From Lepidurus packardi (taxonomy: Eukaryota; Arthropoda; Branchiopoda; Notostraca; Triopsidae): a stretch of 64,000 bases of DNA. Every line of letters begins with the position of its first letter. Position 1 is the first letter of the stretch. Positions 11,701 through 26,300 of the stretch are shown here, piece by piece. Both the position numbers and the translations under genes were made by a program. The notes beneath the pieces were generated by a model that was not told the DNA's origin, did not search any database, and saw only the letters and a list, made by a program, of their open reading frames with translations. The stretch covers positions 2,686,565 through 2,750,564 of the forward strand of contig JAKZAN010000001.1 in assembly GCA_023053545.1 (NCBI GenBank), given 5' to 3'.

Positions 11701-14700
11701 TCTTTTATGAATTTCACGATTGACGTGCGTTCAGCATTCCCGAAGTGGCCCAGTTTCCCACTTCGGTGCTTGGGCTCCGTGACGGAAACAGCCACTACGG
11801 CTTCGAGCACTTCGACATTTGGATTGTATATTTCTGAATCGTAAGAGGACTTATATAATCACGTAAACGAAAAGCGACCCAAAATCAAAACCTAGTTTTC
11901 TATATATATATAGAGAGGCAGAGGCAGAAGTTTCACGATTGATCGATAGGTTTCCTAAAAAAAGAAATACGTTTAAGGTAGGACAGTGTTTGAAATTACG
12001 CGGAGATCGGAAAACCTTAGCCGGAAGTGCTCTTGTTCCAACTGGGAAATGATTCGTCAAACATTTGGATTTTTGGCAGAATTTTCCTCATGAAATGGTT
12101 CTTCATGCTGTGGAGGGATCCACCAGGACAAATCTAATAAAGTCACTAAAATAATGCATCAAAATCCGGGCACTAAAAAGTGAACGTTACGTTTGCTGCC
12201 ACCATTTCCTTCCATAGTTTATCGCCCGTCACTCGCCCATACGCATTGTTATCTTTTATGAATTTCACGATTGACGTGCGTTCAGCATTCCCGAAGTGGC
12301 CCAGTCTCCCACTTCGGTGCTTGGGCTCCGTGACGGAAACAGCCACTACGGCTTCGAGCACTTCGACATTTGGATTGTATATTTCTGAATCGTAAGAGGA
12401 CTTATATAATCACGTAAACGAAAAGCGACCCAAAATCAAAACCTAGTTTTTTATATATATATATATAGAGGCAGAGGCAGAAGTTTCACGATTGATCGAT
12501 AGGTTTCCTAAAAAAAGAAATACGTTTAAGGTAGGACAGTGTTTGAAATTACGCGGAGATCGGAAAACCTTAGCCGGAAGTGCTCTTGTTCCAACTGGGA
12601 AATGATTCGTCAAACATTTGGATTTTTGGCAGAATTTTCCTCATGAAATGGTTCTTCATGCTGTGGAGGGATCCACCAGGACAAATCTAATAAAGTCACT
12701 AAAATAATGCATCAAAATCCGGGCACTAAAAAGTGAACGTTACGTTTGCTGCCACCATTTCCTTCCATAGTTTATCGCCCGTCACTCGCCCTTACGCATT
12801 GTTATCTTTTATGAATTTCACGATTGACGTGCGTTCAGCATTCCCGAAGTGGCCCAGTTTCCCACTTCGGTGCTTGGGCTCCGTGACGGAAACAGCCACT
12901 ACGGCTTCGAGCACTTCGACATTTGGATTGTATATTTCTGAATCGTAAGAGGACTTATATAATCACGTAAACGAAAAGCGACCCAAAATCAAAACCTAGT
13001 TTTCTATATATATATATATATATAGAGGTAGAGGCAGAAGTTTCACGATTGATCGATAGGTTTCCTAAAAAAAGAAATACGTTTAAGGTAGGACAGTGTT
13101 TGAAATTACGCGGAGATCGGAAAACCTTAGCCGGAAGTGCTCTTGTTCCAACTGGGAAATGATTCGTCAAACATTTGGATTTTTGGCAGAATTTTCCTCA
13201 TGAAATGGTTCTTCATGCTGTGGAGGGATCCACCAGGACAAATCTAATAAAGTCACTAAAATAATGCATCAAAATCCGGGCACTAAAAAGTGAACGTTAC
13301 GTTTGCTGCCACCATTTCCTTCCATAGTTTATCGCCCGTCACTCGCCCTTACGCATTGTTATCTTTTATGAATTTCACGATTGACGTGCGTTCAGCATTC
13401 CCGAAGTGGCCCAGTTTCCCACTTCGGTGCTTGGGCTCCGTGACGGAAACAGCCACTACGGCTTCGAGCACTTCGACATTTGGATTGTATATTTCTGAAT
13501 CGTAAGAGGACTTATATAATCACGTAAACGAAAAGCGACCCAAAATCAAAACCTAGTTTTCTATATATATATATAGAGGCAGAGGCAGAAGTTTCACGAT
13601 TGATCGATAGGTTTCCTAAAAAAAGAAATACGATTAAGGTAGGACAGTGTTTGAAATTACGCGGAGATCGGAAAACCTTAGCCGGAAGTGCTCTTGTTCC
13701 AACTGGGAAATGATTCGTCAAACATTTGGATTTTTGGCAGAATTTTCCTCATGAAATGGTTCTTCATGCTGTGGAGGGATCCACCAGGACAAATCTAATA
13801 AAGTCACTAAAATAATGCATCAAAATCCGGGCACTAAAAAGTGAACGTTACGTTTGCTGCCACCATTTCCTTCCATAGTTTATCGCCCGTCACTCGCCCA
13901 TACGCATTGTTATCTTTTATGAATTTCACGATTGACGTGCGTTCAGCATTCCCGAAGTGGCCCAGTTTCCCACTTCGGTGCTTGGGCTCCGTGACGGAAA
14001 CAGCCACTACGGCTTCGAGCACTTCGACATTTGGATTGTATATTTCTGAATCGTAAGAGGACTTATATAATCACGTAAACGAAAAGCGACCCAAAATCAA
14101 AACCTAGTTTTCTATATATATATATATAGAGGTAGAGGCAGAAGTTTCACGATTGATCGATAGGTTTCCTAAAAAAAGAAATACGTTTAAGGTAGGACAG
14201 TGTTTGAAATTACGCGGAGATCGGAAAACCTTAGCCGGAAGTGCTCTTGTTCCAACTGGGAAATGATTCGTCAAACATTTGGATTTTTGGCAGAATTTTC
14301 CTCATGAAATGGTTCTTCATGCTGTGGAGGGATCCACCAGGACAAATCTAATAAAGTCACTAAAATAATGCATCAAAATCCGGGCACTAAAAAGTGAACG
14401 TTACGTTTGCTGCCACCATTTCCTTCCATAGTTTATCGCCCGTCACTCGCCCATACGCATTGTTATCTTTTATGAATTTCACGATTGACGTGCGTTCAGC
14501 ATTCCCGAAGTGGCCCAGTCTCCCACTTCGGTGCTTGGGCTCCGTGACGGAAACAGCCACTACGGCTTCGAGCACTTCGACATTTGGATTGTATATTTCT
14601 GAATCGTAAGAGGACTTATATAATCACGTAAACGAAAAGCGACCCAAAATCAAAACCTAGTTTTCTATATATATATATATAGAGGTAGAGGCAGAAGTTT

Positions 14701-17700
14701 CACGATTGATCGATAGGTTTCCTAAAAAAAGAAATACGTTTAAGGTAGGACAGTGTTTGAAATTACGCGGAGATCGGAAAACCTTAGCCGGAAGTGCTCT
14801 TGTTCCAACTGGGAAATGATTCGTCAAACATTTGGATTTTTGGCAGAATTTTCCTCATGAAATGGTTCTTCATGCTGTGGAGGGATCCACCAGGACAAAT
14901 CTAATAAAGTCACTAAAATAATGCATCAAAATCCGGGCACTAAAAAGTGAACGTTACGTTTGCTGCCACCATTTCCTTCCATAGTTTATCGCCCGTCACT
15001 CGCCCATACGCATTGTTATCTTTTATGAATTTCACGATTGACGTGCGTTCAGCATTCCCGAAGTGGGCCAGTCTCCCACTTCGGTGCTTGGGCTCCGTGA
15101 CGGAAACAGCCACTACGGCTTCGAGCACTTCGACATTTGGATTGTATATTTCTGAATCGTAAGAGGACTTATATAATCACGTAAACGAAAAGCGACCCAA
15201 AATCAAAACCTAGTTTTCTATATATATATATAGAGGCAGAGGCAGAAGTTTCACGATTGATCGATAGGTTTCCTAAAAAAAGAAATACGATTAAGGTAGG
15301 ACAGTGTTTGAAATTACGCGGAGATCGGAAAACCTTAGCCGGAAGTGCTCTTGTTCCAACTGGGAAATGATTCGTCAAACATTTGGATTTTTGGCAGAAT
15401 TTTCCTCATGAAATGGTTCTTCATGCTGTGGAGGGATCCACCAGGACAAATCTAATAAAGTCACTAAAATAATGCATCAAAATCCGGGCACTAAAAAGTG
15501 AACGTTACGTTTGCTGCCACCATTTCCTTCCATAGTTTATCGCCCGTCACTCGCCCATACGCATTGTTATCTTTTATGAATTTCACGATTGACGTGCGTT
15601 CAGCATTCCCGAAGTGGCCCAGTCTCCCACTTCGGTGCTTGGGCTCCGTGACGGAAACAGCCACTACGGCTTCGAGCACTTCGACATTTGGATTGTATAT
15701 TTCTGAATCGTAAGAGGACTTATATAATCACGTAAACGAAAAGCGACCCAAAATCAAAACCTAGTTTTCTATATATATATATAGAGGTAGAGGCAGAAGT
15801 TTCACGATTGATCGATAGGTTTCCTAAAAAAAGAAATACGTTTAAGGTAGGACAGTGTTTGAAATTACGCGGAGATCGGAAAACCTTAGCCGGAAGTGCT
15901 CTTGTTCCAACTGGGAAATGATTCGTCAAACATTTGGATTTTTGGCAGAATTTTCCTCATGAAATGGTTCTTCATGCTGTGGAGGGATCCACCAGGACAA
16001 ATCTAATAAAGTCACTAAAATAATGCATCAAAATCCGGGCACTAAAAAGTGAACGTTACGTTTGCTGCCACCATTTCCTTCCATAGTTTATCGCCCGTCA
16101 CTCGCCCATACGCATTGTTATCTTTTATGAATTTCACGATTGACGTGCGTTCAGCATTCCCGAAGTGGGCCAGTCTCCCACTTCGGTGCTTGGGCTCCGT
16201 GACGGAAACAGCCACTACGGCTTCGAGCACTTCGACATTTGGATTGTATATTTCTGAATCGTAAGAGGACTTATATAATCACGTAAACGAAAAGCGACCC
16301 AAAATCAAAACCTAGTTTTCTATATATATATATATATATAGAGGCAGAGGCAGAAGTTTCACGATTGATCGATAGGTTTCCTAAAAAAAGAAATACGTTT
16401 AAGGTAGGACAGTGTTTGAAATTACGCGGAGATCGGAAAACCTTAGCCGGAAGTGCTCTTGTTCCAACTGGGAAATGATTCGTCAAACATTTGGATTTTT
16501 GGCAGAATTTTCCTCATGAAATGGTTCTTCATGCTGTGGAGGGATCCACCAGGACAAATCTAATAAAGTCACTAAAATAATGCATCAAAATCCGGGCACT
16601 AAAAAGTGAACGTTACGTTTGCTGCCACCATTTCCTTCCATAGTTTATCGCCCGTCACTCGCCCATACGCATTGTTATCTTTTATGAATTTCACGATTGA
16701 CGTGCGTTCAGCATTCCCGAAGTGGGCCAGTCTCCCACTTCGGTGCTTGGGCTCCGTGACGGAAACAGCCACTACGGCTTCGAGCACTTCGACATTTGGA
16801 TTGTATATTTCTGAATCGTAAGAGGACTTATATAATCACGTAAACGAAAAGCGACCCAAAATCAAAACCTAGTTTTATATATATATATAGAGGCAGAGGC
16901 AGAAGTTTCACGATTGATCGATAGGTTTCCTAAAAAAAGAAATACGTTTAAGGTAGGACAGTGTTTGAAATTACGCGGAGATCGGAAAACCTTAGCCGGA
17001 AGTGCTCTTGTTCCAACTGGGAAATGATTCGTCAAACATTTGGATTTTTGGCAGAATTTTCCTCATGAAATGGTTCTTCATGCTGTGGAGGGATCCACCA
17101 GGACAAATCTAATAAAGTCACTAAAATAATGCATCAAAATCCGGGCACTAAAAAGTGAACGTTACGTTTGCTGCCACCATTTCCTTCCATAGTTTATCGC
17201 CCGTCACTCGCCCATACGCATTGTTATCTTTTATGAATTTCACGATTGACGTGCGTTCAGCATTCCCGAAGTGGCCCAGTCTCCCACTTCGGTGCTTGGG
17301 CTCCGTGACGGAAACAGCCACTACGGCTTCGAGCACTTCGACATTTGGATTGTATATTTCTGAATCGTAAGAGGACTTATATAATCACGTAAACGAAAAG
17401 CGACCCAAAATCAAAACCTAGTTTTCTATATATATATAGAGGCAGAGGCAGAAGTTTCACGATTGATCGATAGGTTTCCTAAAAAAAGAAATACGTTTAA
17501 GGTAGGACAGTGTTTGAAATTACGCGGAGATCGGAAAACCTTAGCCGGAAGTGCTCTTGTTCCAACTGGGAAATGATTTCGTCAAACATTTGGATTTTTG
17601 GCAGAATTTTCCTCATGAAATGGTTCTTCATGCTGTGGAGGGATCCACCAGGACAAATCTAATAAAGTCACTAAAATAATGCATCAAAATCCGGGCACTA

Positions 17701-20228
17701 AAAAGTGAACGTTACGTTTGCTGCCACCATTTCCTTCCATAGTTTATCGCCCGTCACTCGCCCATACGCATTGTTATCTTTTATGAATTTCACGATTGAC
17801 GTGCGTTCAGCATTCCCGAAGTGGCCCAGTCTCCCACTTCGGTGCTTGGGCTCCGTGACGGAAACAGCCACTACGGCTTCGAGCACTTCGACATTTGGAT
17901 TGTATATTTCTGAATCGTAAGAGGACTTATATAATCACGTAAACGAAAAGCGACCCAAAATCAAAACCTAGTTTTCTATATATATATAGAGAGTAGAGGC
18001 AGAAGTTTCACGATTGATCGATAGGTTTCCTAAAAAAAGAAATACGTTTAAGGTAGGACAGTGTTTGAAATTACGCGGAGATCGGAAAACCTTAGCCGGA
18101 AGTGCTCTTGTTCCAACTGGGAAATGATTTCGTCAAACATTTGGATTTTTGGCAGAATTTTCCTCATGAAATGGTTCTTCATGCTGTGGAGGGATCCACC
18201 AGGACAAATCTAATAAAGTCACTAAAATAATGCATCAAAATCCGGGCACTAAAAAGTGAACGTTACGTTTGCTGCCACCATTTCCTTCCATAGTTTATCG
18301 CCCGTCACTCGCCCATACGCATTGTTATCTTTTATGAATTTCACGATTGACGTGCGTTCAGCATTCCCGAAGTGGCCCAGTCTCCCACTTCGGTGCTTGG
18401 GCTCCGTGACGGAAACAGCCACTACGGCTTCGAGCACTTCGACATTTGGATTGTATATTTCTGAATCGTAAGAGGACTTATATAATCACGTAAACGAAAA
18501 GCGACCCAAAATCAAAACCTAGTTTTCTATATATATATATATAGAGGCAGAGGCAGAAGTTTCACGATTGATCGATAGGTTTCCTAAAAAAAGAAATACG
18601 TTTAAGGTAGGACAGTGTTTGAAATTACGCGGAGATCGGAAAACCTTAGCCGGAAGTGCTCTTGTTCCAACTGGGAAATGATTCGTCAAACATTTGGATT
18701 TTTGGCAGAATTTTCCTCATGAAATGGTTCTTCATGCTGTGGAGGGATCCACCAGGACAAATCTAATAAAGTCACTAAAATAATGCATCAAAATCCGGGC
18801 ACTAAAAAGTGAACGTTACGTTTGCTGCCACCATTTCCTTCCATAGTTTATCGCCCGTCACTCGCCCATACGCATTGTTATCTTTTATGAATTTCACGAT
18901 TGACGTGCGTTCAGCATTCCCGAAGTGGCCCAGTTTCCCACTTCGGTGCTTGGGCTCCGTGACGGAAACAGCCACTACGGCTTCGAGCACTTCGACATTT
19001 GGATTGTATATTTCTGAATCGTAAGAGGACTTATATAATCACGTAAACGAAAAGCGACCCAAAATCAAAACCTAGTTTTCTATATATATATATATATAGA
19101 GGTAGAGGCAGAAGTTTCACGATTGATCGATAGGTTTCCTAAAAAAAGAAATACGTTTAAGGTAGGACAGTGTTTGAAATTACGCGGAGATCGGAAAACC
19201 TTAGCCGGAAGTGCTCTTGTTCCAACTGGGAAATGATTCGTCAAACATTTGGATTTTTGGCAGAATTTTCCTCATGAAATGGTTCTTCATGCTGTGGAGG
19301 GATCCACCAGGACAAATCTAATAAAGTCACTAAAATAATGCATCAAAATCCGGGCACTAAAAAGTGAACGTTACGTTTGCTGCCACCATTTCCTTCCATA
19401 GTTTATCGCCCGTCACTCGCCCATACGCATTGTTATCTTTTATGAATTTCACGATTGACGTGCGTTCAGCATTCCCGAAGTGGCCCAGTCTCCCACTTCG
19501 GTGCTTGGGCTCCGTGACGGAAACAGCCACTACGGCTTCGAGCACTTCGACATTTGGATTGTATATTTCTGAATCGTAAGAGGACTTATATAATCACGTA
19601 AACGAAAAGCGACCCAAAATCAAAACCTAGTTTTCTATATATATATATAGAGGCAGAGGCAGAAGTTTCACGATTGATCGATAGGTTTCCTAAAAAAAGA
19701 AATACGTTTAAGGTAGGACAGTGTTTGAAATTACGCGGAGATCGGAAAACCTTAGCCGGAAGTGCTCTTGTTCCAACTGGGAAATGATTTCGTCAAACAT
19801 TTGGATTTTTGGCAGAATTTTCCTCATGAAATGGTTCTTCATGCTGTGGAGGGATCCACCAGGACAAATCTAATAAAGTCACTAAAATAATGCATCAAAA
19901 TCCGGGCACTAAAAAGTGAACGTTACGTTTGCTGCCACCATTTCCTTCCATAGTTTATCGCCCGTCACTCGCCCATACGCATTGTTATCTTTTATGAATT
20001 TCACGATTGACGTGCGTTCAGCATTCCCGAAGTGGCCCAGTTTCCCACTTCGGTGCTTGGGCTCCGTGACGGAAACAGCCACTACGGCTTCGAGCACTTC
20101 GACATTTGGATTGTATATTTCTGAATCGTAAGAGGACTTATATAATCACGTAAACGAAAAGCGACCCAAAATCAAAACCTAGTTTTCTATATATATATAT
20201 ATAGAGGCAGAGGCAGAAGTTTCACGAT

Positions 20229-20328
20229 NNNNNNNNNNNNNNNNNNNNNNNNNNNNNNNNNNNNNNNNNNNNNNNNNNNNNNNNNNNNNNNNNNNNNNNN
20301 NNNNNNNNNNNNNNNNNNNNNNNNNNNN
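20229..20328. other. Assembly gap (100 N) inside the satellite
   Basis: Exactly 100 N lie between partial units. Landmarks either side are 916 bp apart, while two units need about 1105. At least ~290 bp must therefore fit in the gap, and any whole number of extra units may also be missing. The N count is a placeholder. Confidence 0.97.
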
Positions 20329-23300
20329 GTCACTCGCCCATACGCATTGTTATCTTTTATGAATTTCACGATTGACGTGCGTTCAGCATTCCCGAAGTGG
20401 GCCAGTCTCCCACTTCGGTGCTTGGGCTCCGTGACGGAAACAGCCACTACGGCTTCGAGCACTTCGACATTTGGATTGTATATTTCTGAATCGTAAGAGG
20501 ACTTATATAATCACGTAAACGAAAAGCGACCCAAAATCAAAACCTAGTTTTCTATATATATATATAGAGGCTGAGGCAGAAGTTTCACGATTGATCGATA
20601 GGTTTCCTAAAAAAAGAAATACGTTTAAGGTAGGACAGTGTTTGAAATTACGCGGAGATCGGAAAACCTTAGCCGGAAGTGCTCTTGTTCCAACTGGGAA
20701 ATGATTCGTCAAACATTTGGATTTTTGGCAGAATTTTCCTCATGAAATGGTTCTTCATGCTGTGGAGGGATCCACCAGGACAAATCTAATAAAGTCACTA
20801 AAATAATGCATCAAAATCCGGGCACTAAAAAGTGAACGTTACGTTTGCTGCCACCATTTCCTTCCATAGTTTATCGCCCGTCACTCGCCCATACGCATTG
20901 TTATCTTTTATGAATTTCACGATTGACGTGCGTTCAGCATTCCCGAAGTGGGCCAGTCTCCCACTTCGGTGCTTGGGCTCCGTGACGGAAACAGCCACTA
21001 CGGCTTCGAGCACTTCGACATTTGGATTGTATATTTCTGAATCGTAAGAGGACTTATATAATCACGTAAACGAAAAGCGACCCAAAATCAAAACCTAGTT
21101 TTCTATATATATATATATAGAGGCAGAGGCAGAAGTTTCACGATTGATCGATAGGTTTCCTAAAAAAAGAAATACGTTTAAGGTAGGACAGTGTTTGAAA
21201 TTACGCGGAGATCGGAAAACCTTAGCCGGAAGTGCTCTTGTTCCAACTGGGAAATGATTTCGTCAAACATTTGGATTTTTGGCAGAATTTTCCTCATGAA
21301 ATGGTTCTTCATGCTGTGGAGGGATCCACCAGGACAAATCTAATAAAGTCACTAAAATAATGCATCAAAATCCGGGCACTAAAAAGTGAACGTTACGTTT
21401 GCTGCCACCATTTCCTTCCATAGTTTATCGCCCGTCACTCGCCCATACGCATTGTTATCTTTTATGAATTTCACGATTGACGTGCGTTCAGCATTCCCGA
21501 AGTGGCCCAGTCTCCCACTTCGGTGCTTGGGCTCCGTGACGGAAACAGCCACTACGGCTTCGAGCACTTCGACATTTGGATTGTATATTTCTGAATCGTA
21601 AGAGGACTTATATAATCACGTAAACGAAAAGCGACCCAAAATCAAAACCTAGTTTTCTATATATATATATATAGAGGCAGAGGCAGAAGTTTCACGATTG
21701 ATCGATAGGTTTCCTAAAAAAAGAAATACGATTAAGGTAGGACAGTGTTTGAAATTACGCGGAGATCGGAAAACCTTAGCCGGAAGTGCTCTTGTTCCAA
21801 CTGGGAAATGATTCGTCAAACATTTGGATTTTTGGCAGAATTTTCCTCATGAAATGGTTCTTCATGCTGTGGAGGGATCCACCAGGACAAATCTAATAAA
21901 GTCACTAAAATAATGCATCAAAATCCTGGCACTAAAAAGTGAACGTTACGTTTGCTGCCACCATTTCCTTCCATAGTTTATCGCCCGTCACTCGCCCATA
22001 CGCATTGTTATCTTTTATGAATTTCACGATTGACGTGCGTTCAGCATTCCCGAAGTGGGCCAGTCTCCCACTTCGGTGCTTGGGCTCCGTGACGGAAACA
22101 GCCACTACGGCTTCGAGCACTTCGACATTTGGATTGTATATTTCTGAATCGTAAGAGGACTTATATAATCACGTAAACGAAAAGCGACCCAAAATCAAAA
22201 CCTAGTTTTCTATATATATATATAGAGGCAGAGGCAGAAGTTTCACGATTGATCGATAGGTTTCCTAAAAAAAGAAATACGTTTAAGGTAGGACAGTGTT
22301 TGAAATTACGCGGAGATCGGAAAACCTTAGCCGGAAGTGCTCTTGTTCCAACTGGGAAATGATTCGTCAAACATTTGGATTTTTGGCAGAATTTTCCTCA
22401 TGAAATGGTTCTTCATGCTGTGGAGGGATCCACCAGGACAAATCTAATAAAGTCACTAAAATAATGCATCAAAATCCTGGCACTAAAAAGTGAACGTTAC
22501 GTTTGCTGCCACCATTTCCTTCCATAGTTTATCGCCCGTCACTCGCCCATACGCATTGTTATCTTTTATGAATTTCACGATTGACGTGCGTTCAGCATTC
22601 CCGAAGTGGGCCAGTCTCCCACTTCGGTGCTTGGGCTCCGTGACGGAAACAGCCACTACGGCTTCGAGCACTTCGACATTTGGATTGTATATTTCTGAAT
22701 CGTAAGAGGACTTATATAATCACGTAAACGAAAAGCGACCCAAAATCAAAACCTAGTTTTCTATATATATATATATAGAGGCAGAGGCAGAAGTTTCACG
22801 ATTGATCGATAGGTTTCCTAAAAAAAGAAATACGATTAAGGTAGGACAGTGTTTGAAATTACGCGGAGATCGGAAAACCTTAGCCGGAAGTGCTCTTGTT
22901 CCAACTGGGAAATGATTCGTCAAACATTTGGATTTTTGGCAGAATTTTCCTCATGAAATGGTTCTTCATGCTGTGGAGGGATCCACCAGGACAAATCTAA
23001 TAAAGTCACTAAAATAATGCATCAAAATCCTGGCACTAAAAAGTGAACGTTACGTTTGCTGCCACCATTTCCTTCCATAGTTTATCGCCCGTCACTCGCC
23101 CATACGCATTGTTATCTTTTATGAATTTCACGATTGACGTGCGTTCAGCATTCCCGAAGTGGGCCAGTCTCCCACTTCGGTGCTTGGGCTCCGTGACGGA
23201 AACAGCCACTACGGCTTCGAGCACTTCGACATTTGGATTGTATATTTCTGAATCGTAAGAGGACTTATATAATCACGTAAACGAAAAGCGACCCAAAATC

Positions 23301-26300
23301 AAAACCTAGTTTTCTATATATATATATATAGAGGCAGAGGCAGAAGTTTCACGATTGATCGATAGGTTTCCTAAAAAAAGAAATACGATTAAGGTAGGAC
23401 AGTGTTTGAAATTACGCGGAGATCGGAAAACCTTAGCCGGAAGTGCTCTTGTTCCAACTGGGAAATGATTTCGTCAAACATTTGGATTTTTGGCAGAATT
23501 TTCCTCATGAAATGGTTCTTCATGCTGTGGAGGGATCGACCAGGACAAATCTAATAAAGTCACTAAAATAATGCATCAAAATCCTGGCACTAAAAAGTGA
23601 ACGTTACGTTTGCTGCCACCATTTCCTTCCATAGTTTATCGCCCGTCACTCGCCCATACGCATTGTTATCTTTTATGAATTTCACGATTGACGTGCGTTC
23701 AGCATTCCCGAAGTGGGCCAGTCTCCCACTTCGGTGCTTGGGCTCCGTGACGGAAACAGCCACTACGGCTTCGAGCACTTCGACATTTGGATTGTATATT
23801 TCTGAATCGTAAGAGGACTTATATAATCACGTAAACGAAAAGCGACCCAAAATCAAAACCTAGTTTTCTATATATATATATAGAGGTAGAGGCAGAAGTT
23901 TCACGATTGATCGATAGGTTTCCTAAAAAAAGAAATACGTTTAAGGTAGGACAGTGTTTGAAATTACGCGGAGATCGGAAAACCTTAGCCGGAAGTGCTC
24001 TTGTTCCAACTGGGAAATGATTTCGTCAAACATTTGGATTTTTGGCAGAATTTTCCTCATGAAATGGTTCTTCATGCTGTGGAGGGATCCACCAGGACAA
24101 ATCTAATAAAGTCACTAAAATAATGCATCAAAATCCGGGCACTAAAAAGTGAACGTTACGTTTGCTGCCACCATTTCCTTCCATAGTTTATCGCCCGTCA
24201 CTCGCCCATACGCATTGTTATCTTTTATGAATTTCACGATTGACGTGCGTTTGGCATTCCCAAAGTGGCCCAGTCTCCCACTTCGGTGCTTGGGCTCCGT
24301 GACGGAAACAGCCACTACGGCTTCGAGCACTTCGACATTTGGATTGTATATTTCTGAATCGTAAGAGGACTTATATAATCACGTAAACGAAAAGCGACCC
24401 AAAATCAAAACCTAGTTTTCTATATATATATATAGAGGCAGAGGCAGAAGTTTCACGATTGATCGATAGGTTTCCTAAAAAAAGAAATACGTTTAAGGTA
24501 GGACAGTGTTTGAAATTACGCGAAGATCGGAAAACCTTAGCCGGAAGTGCTCTTGTTCCAACTGGGAAATGATTTCGTCAAACATTTGGATTTTTGGCAG
24601 AATTTTCCTCATGAAATGGTTCTTCATGCTGTGGAGGGATCCACCAGGACAAATCTAATAAAGTCACTAAAATAATGCATCAAAATCCGGGCACTAAAAA
24701 GTGAACGTTACGTTTGCTGCCACCATTTCCTTCCATAGTTTATCGCCCGTCACTCGCCCATACGCATTGTTATCTTTTATGAATTTCACGATTGACGTGC
24801 GTTCAGCATTCCCGAAGTGGCCCAGTCTCCCACTTCGGTGCTTGGGCTCCGTGACGGAAACAGCCACTACGGCTTCGAGCACTTCGACATTTGGATTGTA
24901 TATTTCTGAATCGTAAGAGGACTTATATAATCACGTAAACGAAAAGCGACCCAAAATCAAAACCTAGTTTTCTATATATATATATAGAGGCAGAGGCAGA
25001 AGTTTCACGATTGATCGATAGGTTTCCTAAAAAAAGAAATACGTTTAAGGTAGGACAGTGTTTGAAATTACGCGGAGATCGGAAAACCTTAGCCGGAAGT
25101 GCTCTTGTTCCAACTGGGAAATGATTCGTCAAACATTTGGATTTTTGGCAGAATTTTCCTCATGAAATGGTTCTTCATGCTGTGGAGGGATCCACCAGGA
25201 CAAATCTAATAAAGTCACTAAAATAATGCATCAAAATCCGGGCACTAAAAAGTGAACGTTACGTTTGCTGCCACCATTTCCTTCCATAGTTTATCGCCCG
25301 TCACTCGCCCATACGCATTGTTATCTTTTATGAATTTCACGATTGACGTGCGTTCAGCATTCCCGAAGTGGCCCAGTCTCCCACTTCGGTGCTTGGGCTC
25401 CGTGACGGAAACAGCCACTACGGCTTCGAGCACTTCGACATTTGGATTGTATATTTCTGAATCGTAAGAGGACTTATATAATCACGTAAACGAAAAGCGA
25501 CCCAAAATCAAAACCTAGTTTTCTATATATATATATAGAGGTAGAGGCAGAAGTTTCACGATTGATCGATAGGTTTCCTAAAAAAAGAAATACGTTTAAG
25601 GTAGGACAGTGTTTGAAATTACGCGGAGATCGGAAAACCTTAGCCGGAAGTGCTCTTGTTCCAACTGGGAAATGATTTCGTCAAACATTTGGATTTTTGG
25701 CAGAATTTTCCTCATGAAATGGTTCTTCATGCTGTGGAGGGATCCACCAGGACAAATCTAATAAAGTCACTAAAATAATGCATCAAAATCCTGGCACTAA
25801 AAAGTGAACGTTACGTTTGCTGCCACCATTTCCTTCCATAGTTTATCGCCCGTCACTCGCCCATACGCATTGTTATCTTTTATGAATTTCACGATTGACG
25901 TGCGTTTGGCATTCCCAAAGTGGCCCAGTCTCCCACTTCGGTGCTTGGGCTCCGTGACGGAAACAGCCACTACGGCTTCGAGCACTTCGACATTTGGATT
26001 GTATATTTCTGAATCGTAAGAGGACTTATATAATCACGTAAACGAAAAGCGACCCAAAATCAAAACCTAGTTTTCTATATATATATATAGAGGCAGAGGC
26101 AGAAGTTTCACGATTGATCGATAGGTTTCCTAAAAAAAGAAATACGTTTAAGGTAGGACAGTGTTTGAAATTACGCGGAGATCGGAAAACCTTAGCCGGA
26201 AGTGCTCTTGTTCCAACTGGGAAATGATTTCGTCAAACATTTGGATTTTTGGCAGAATTTTCCTCATGAAATGGTTCTTCATGCTGTGGAGGGATCGACC

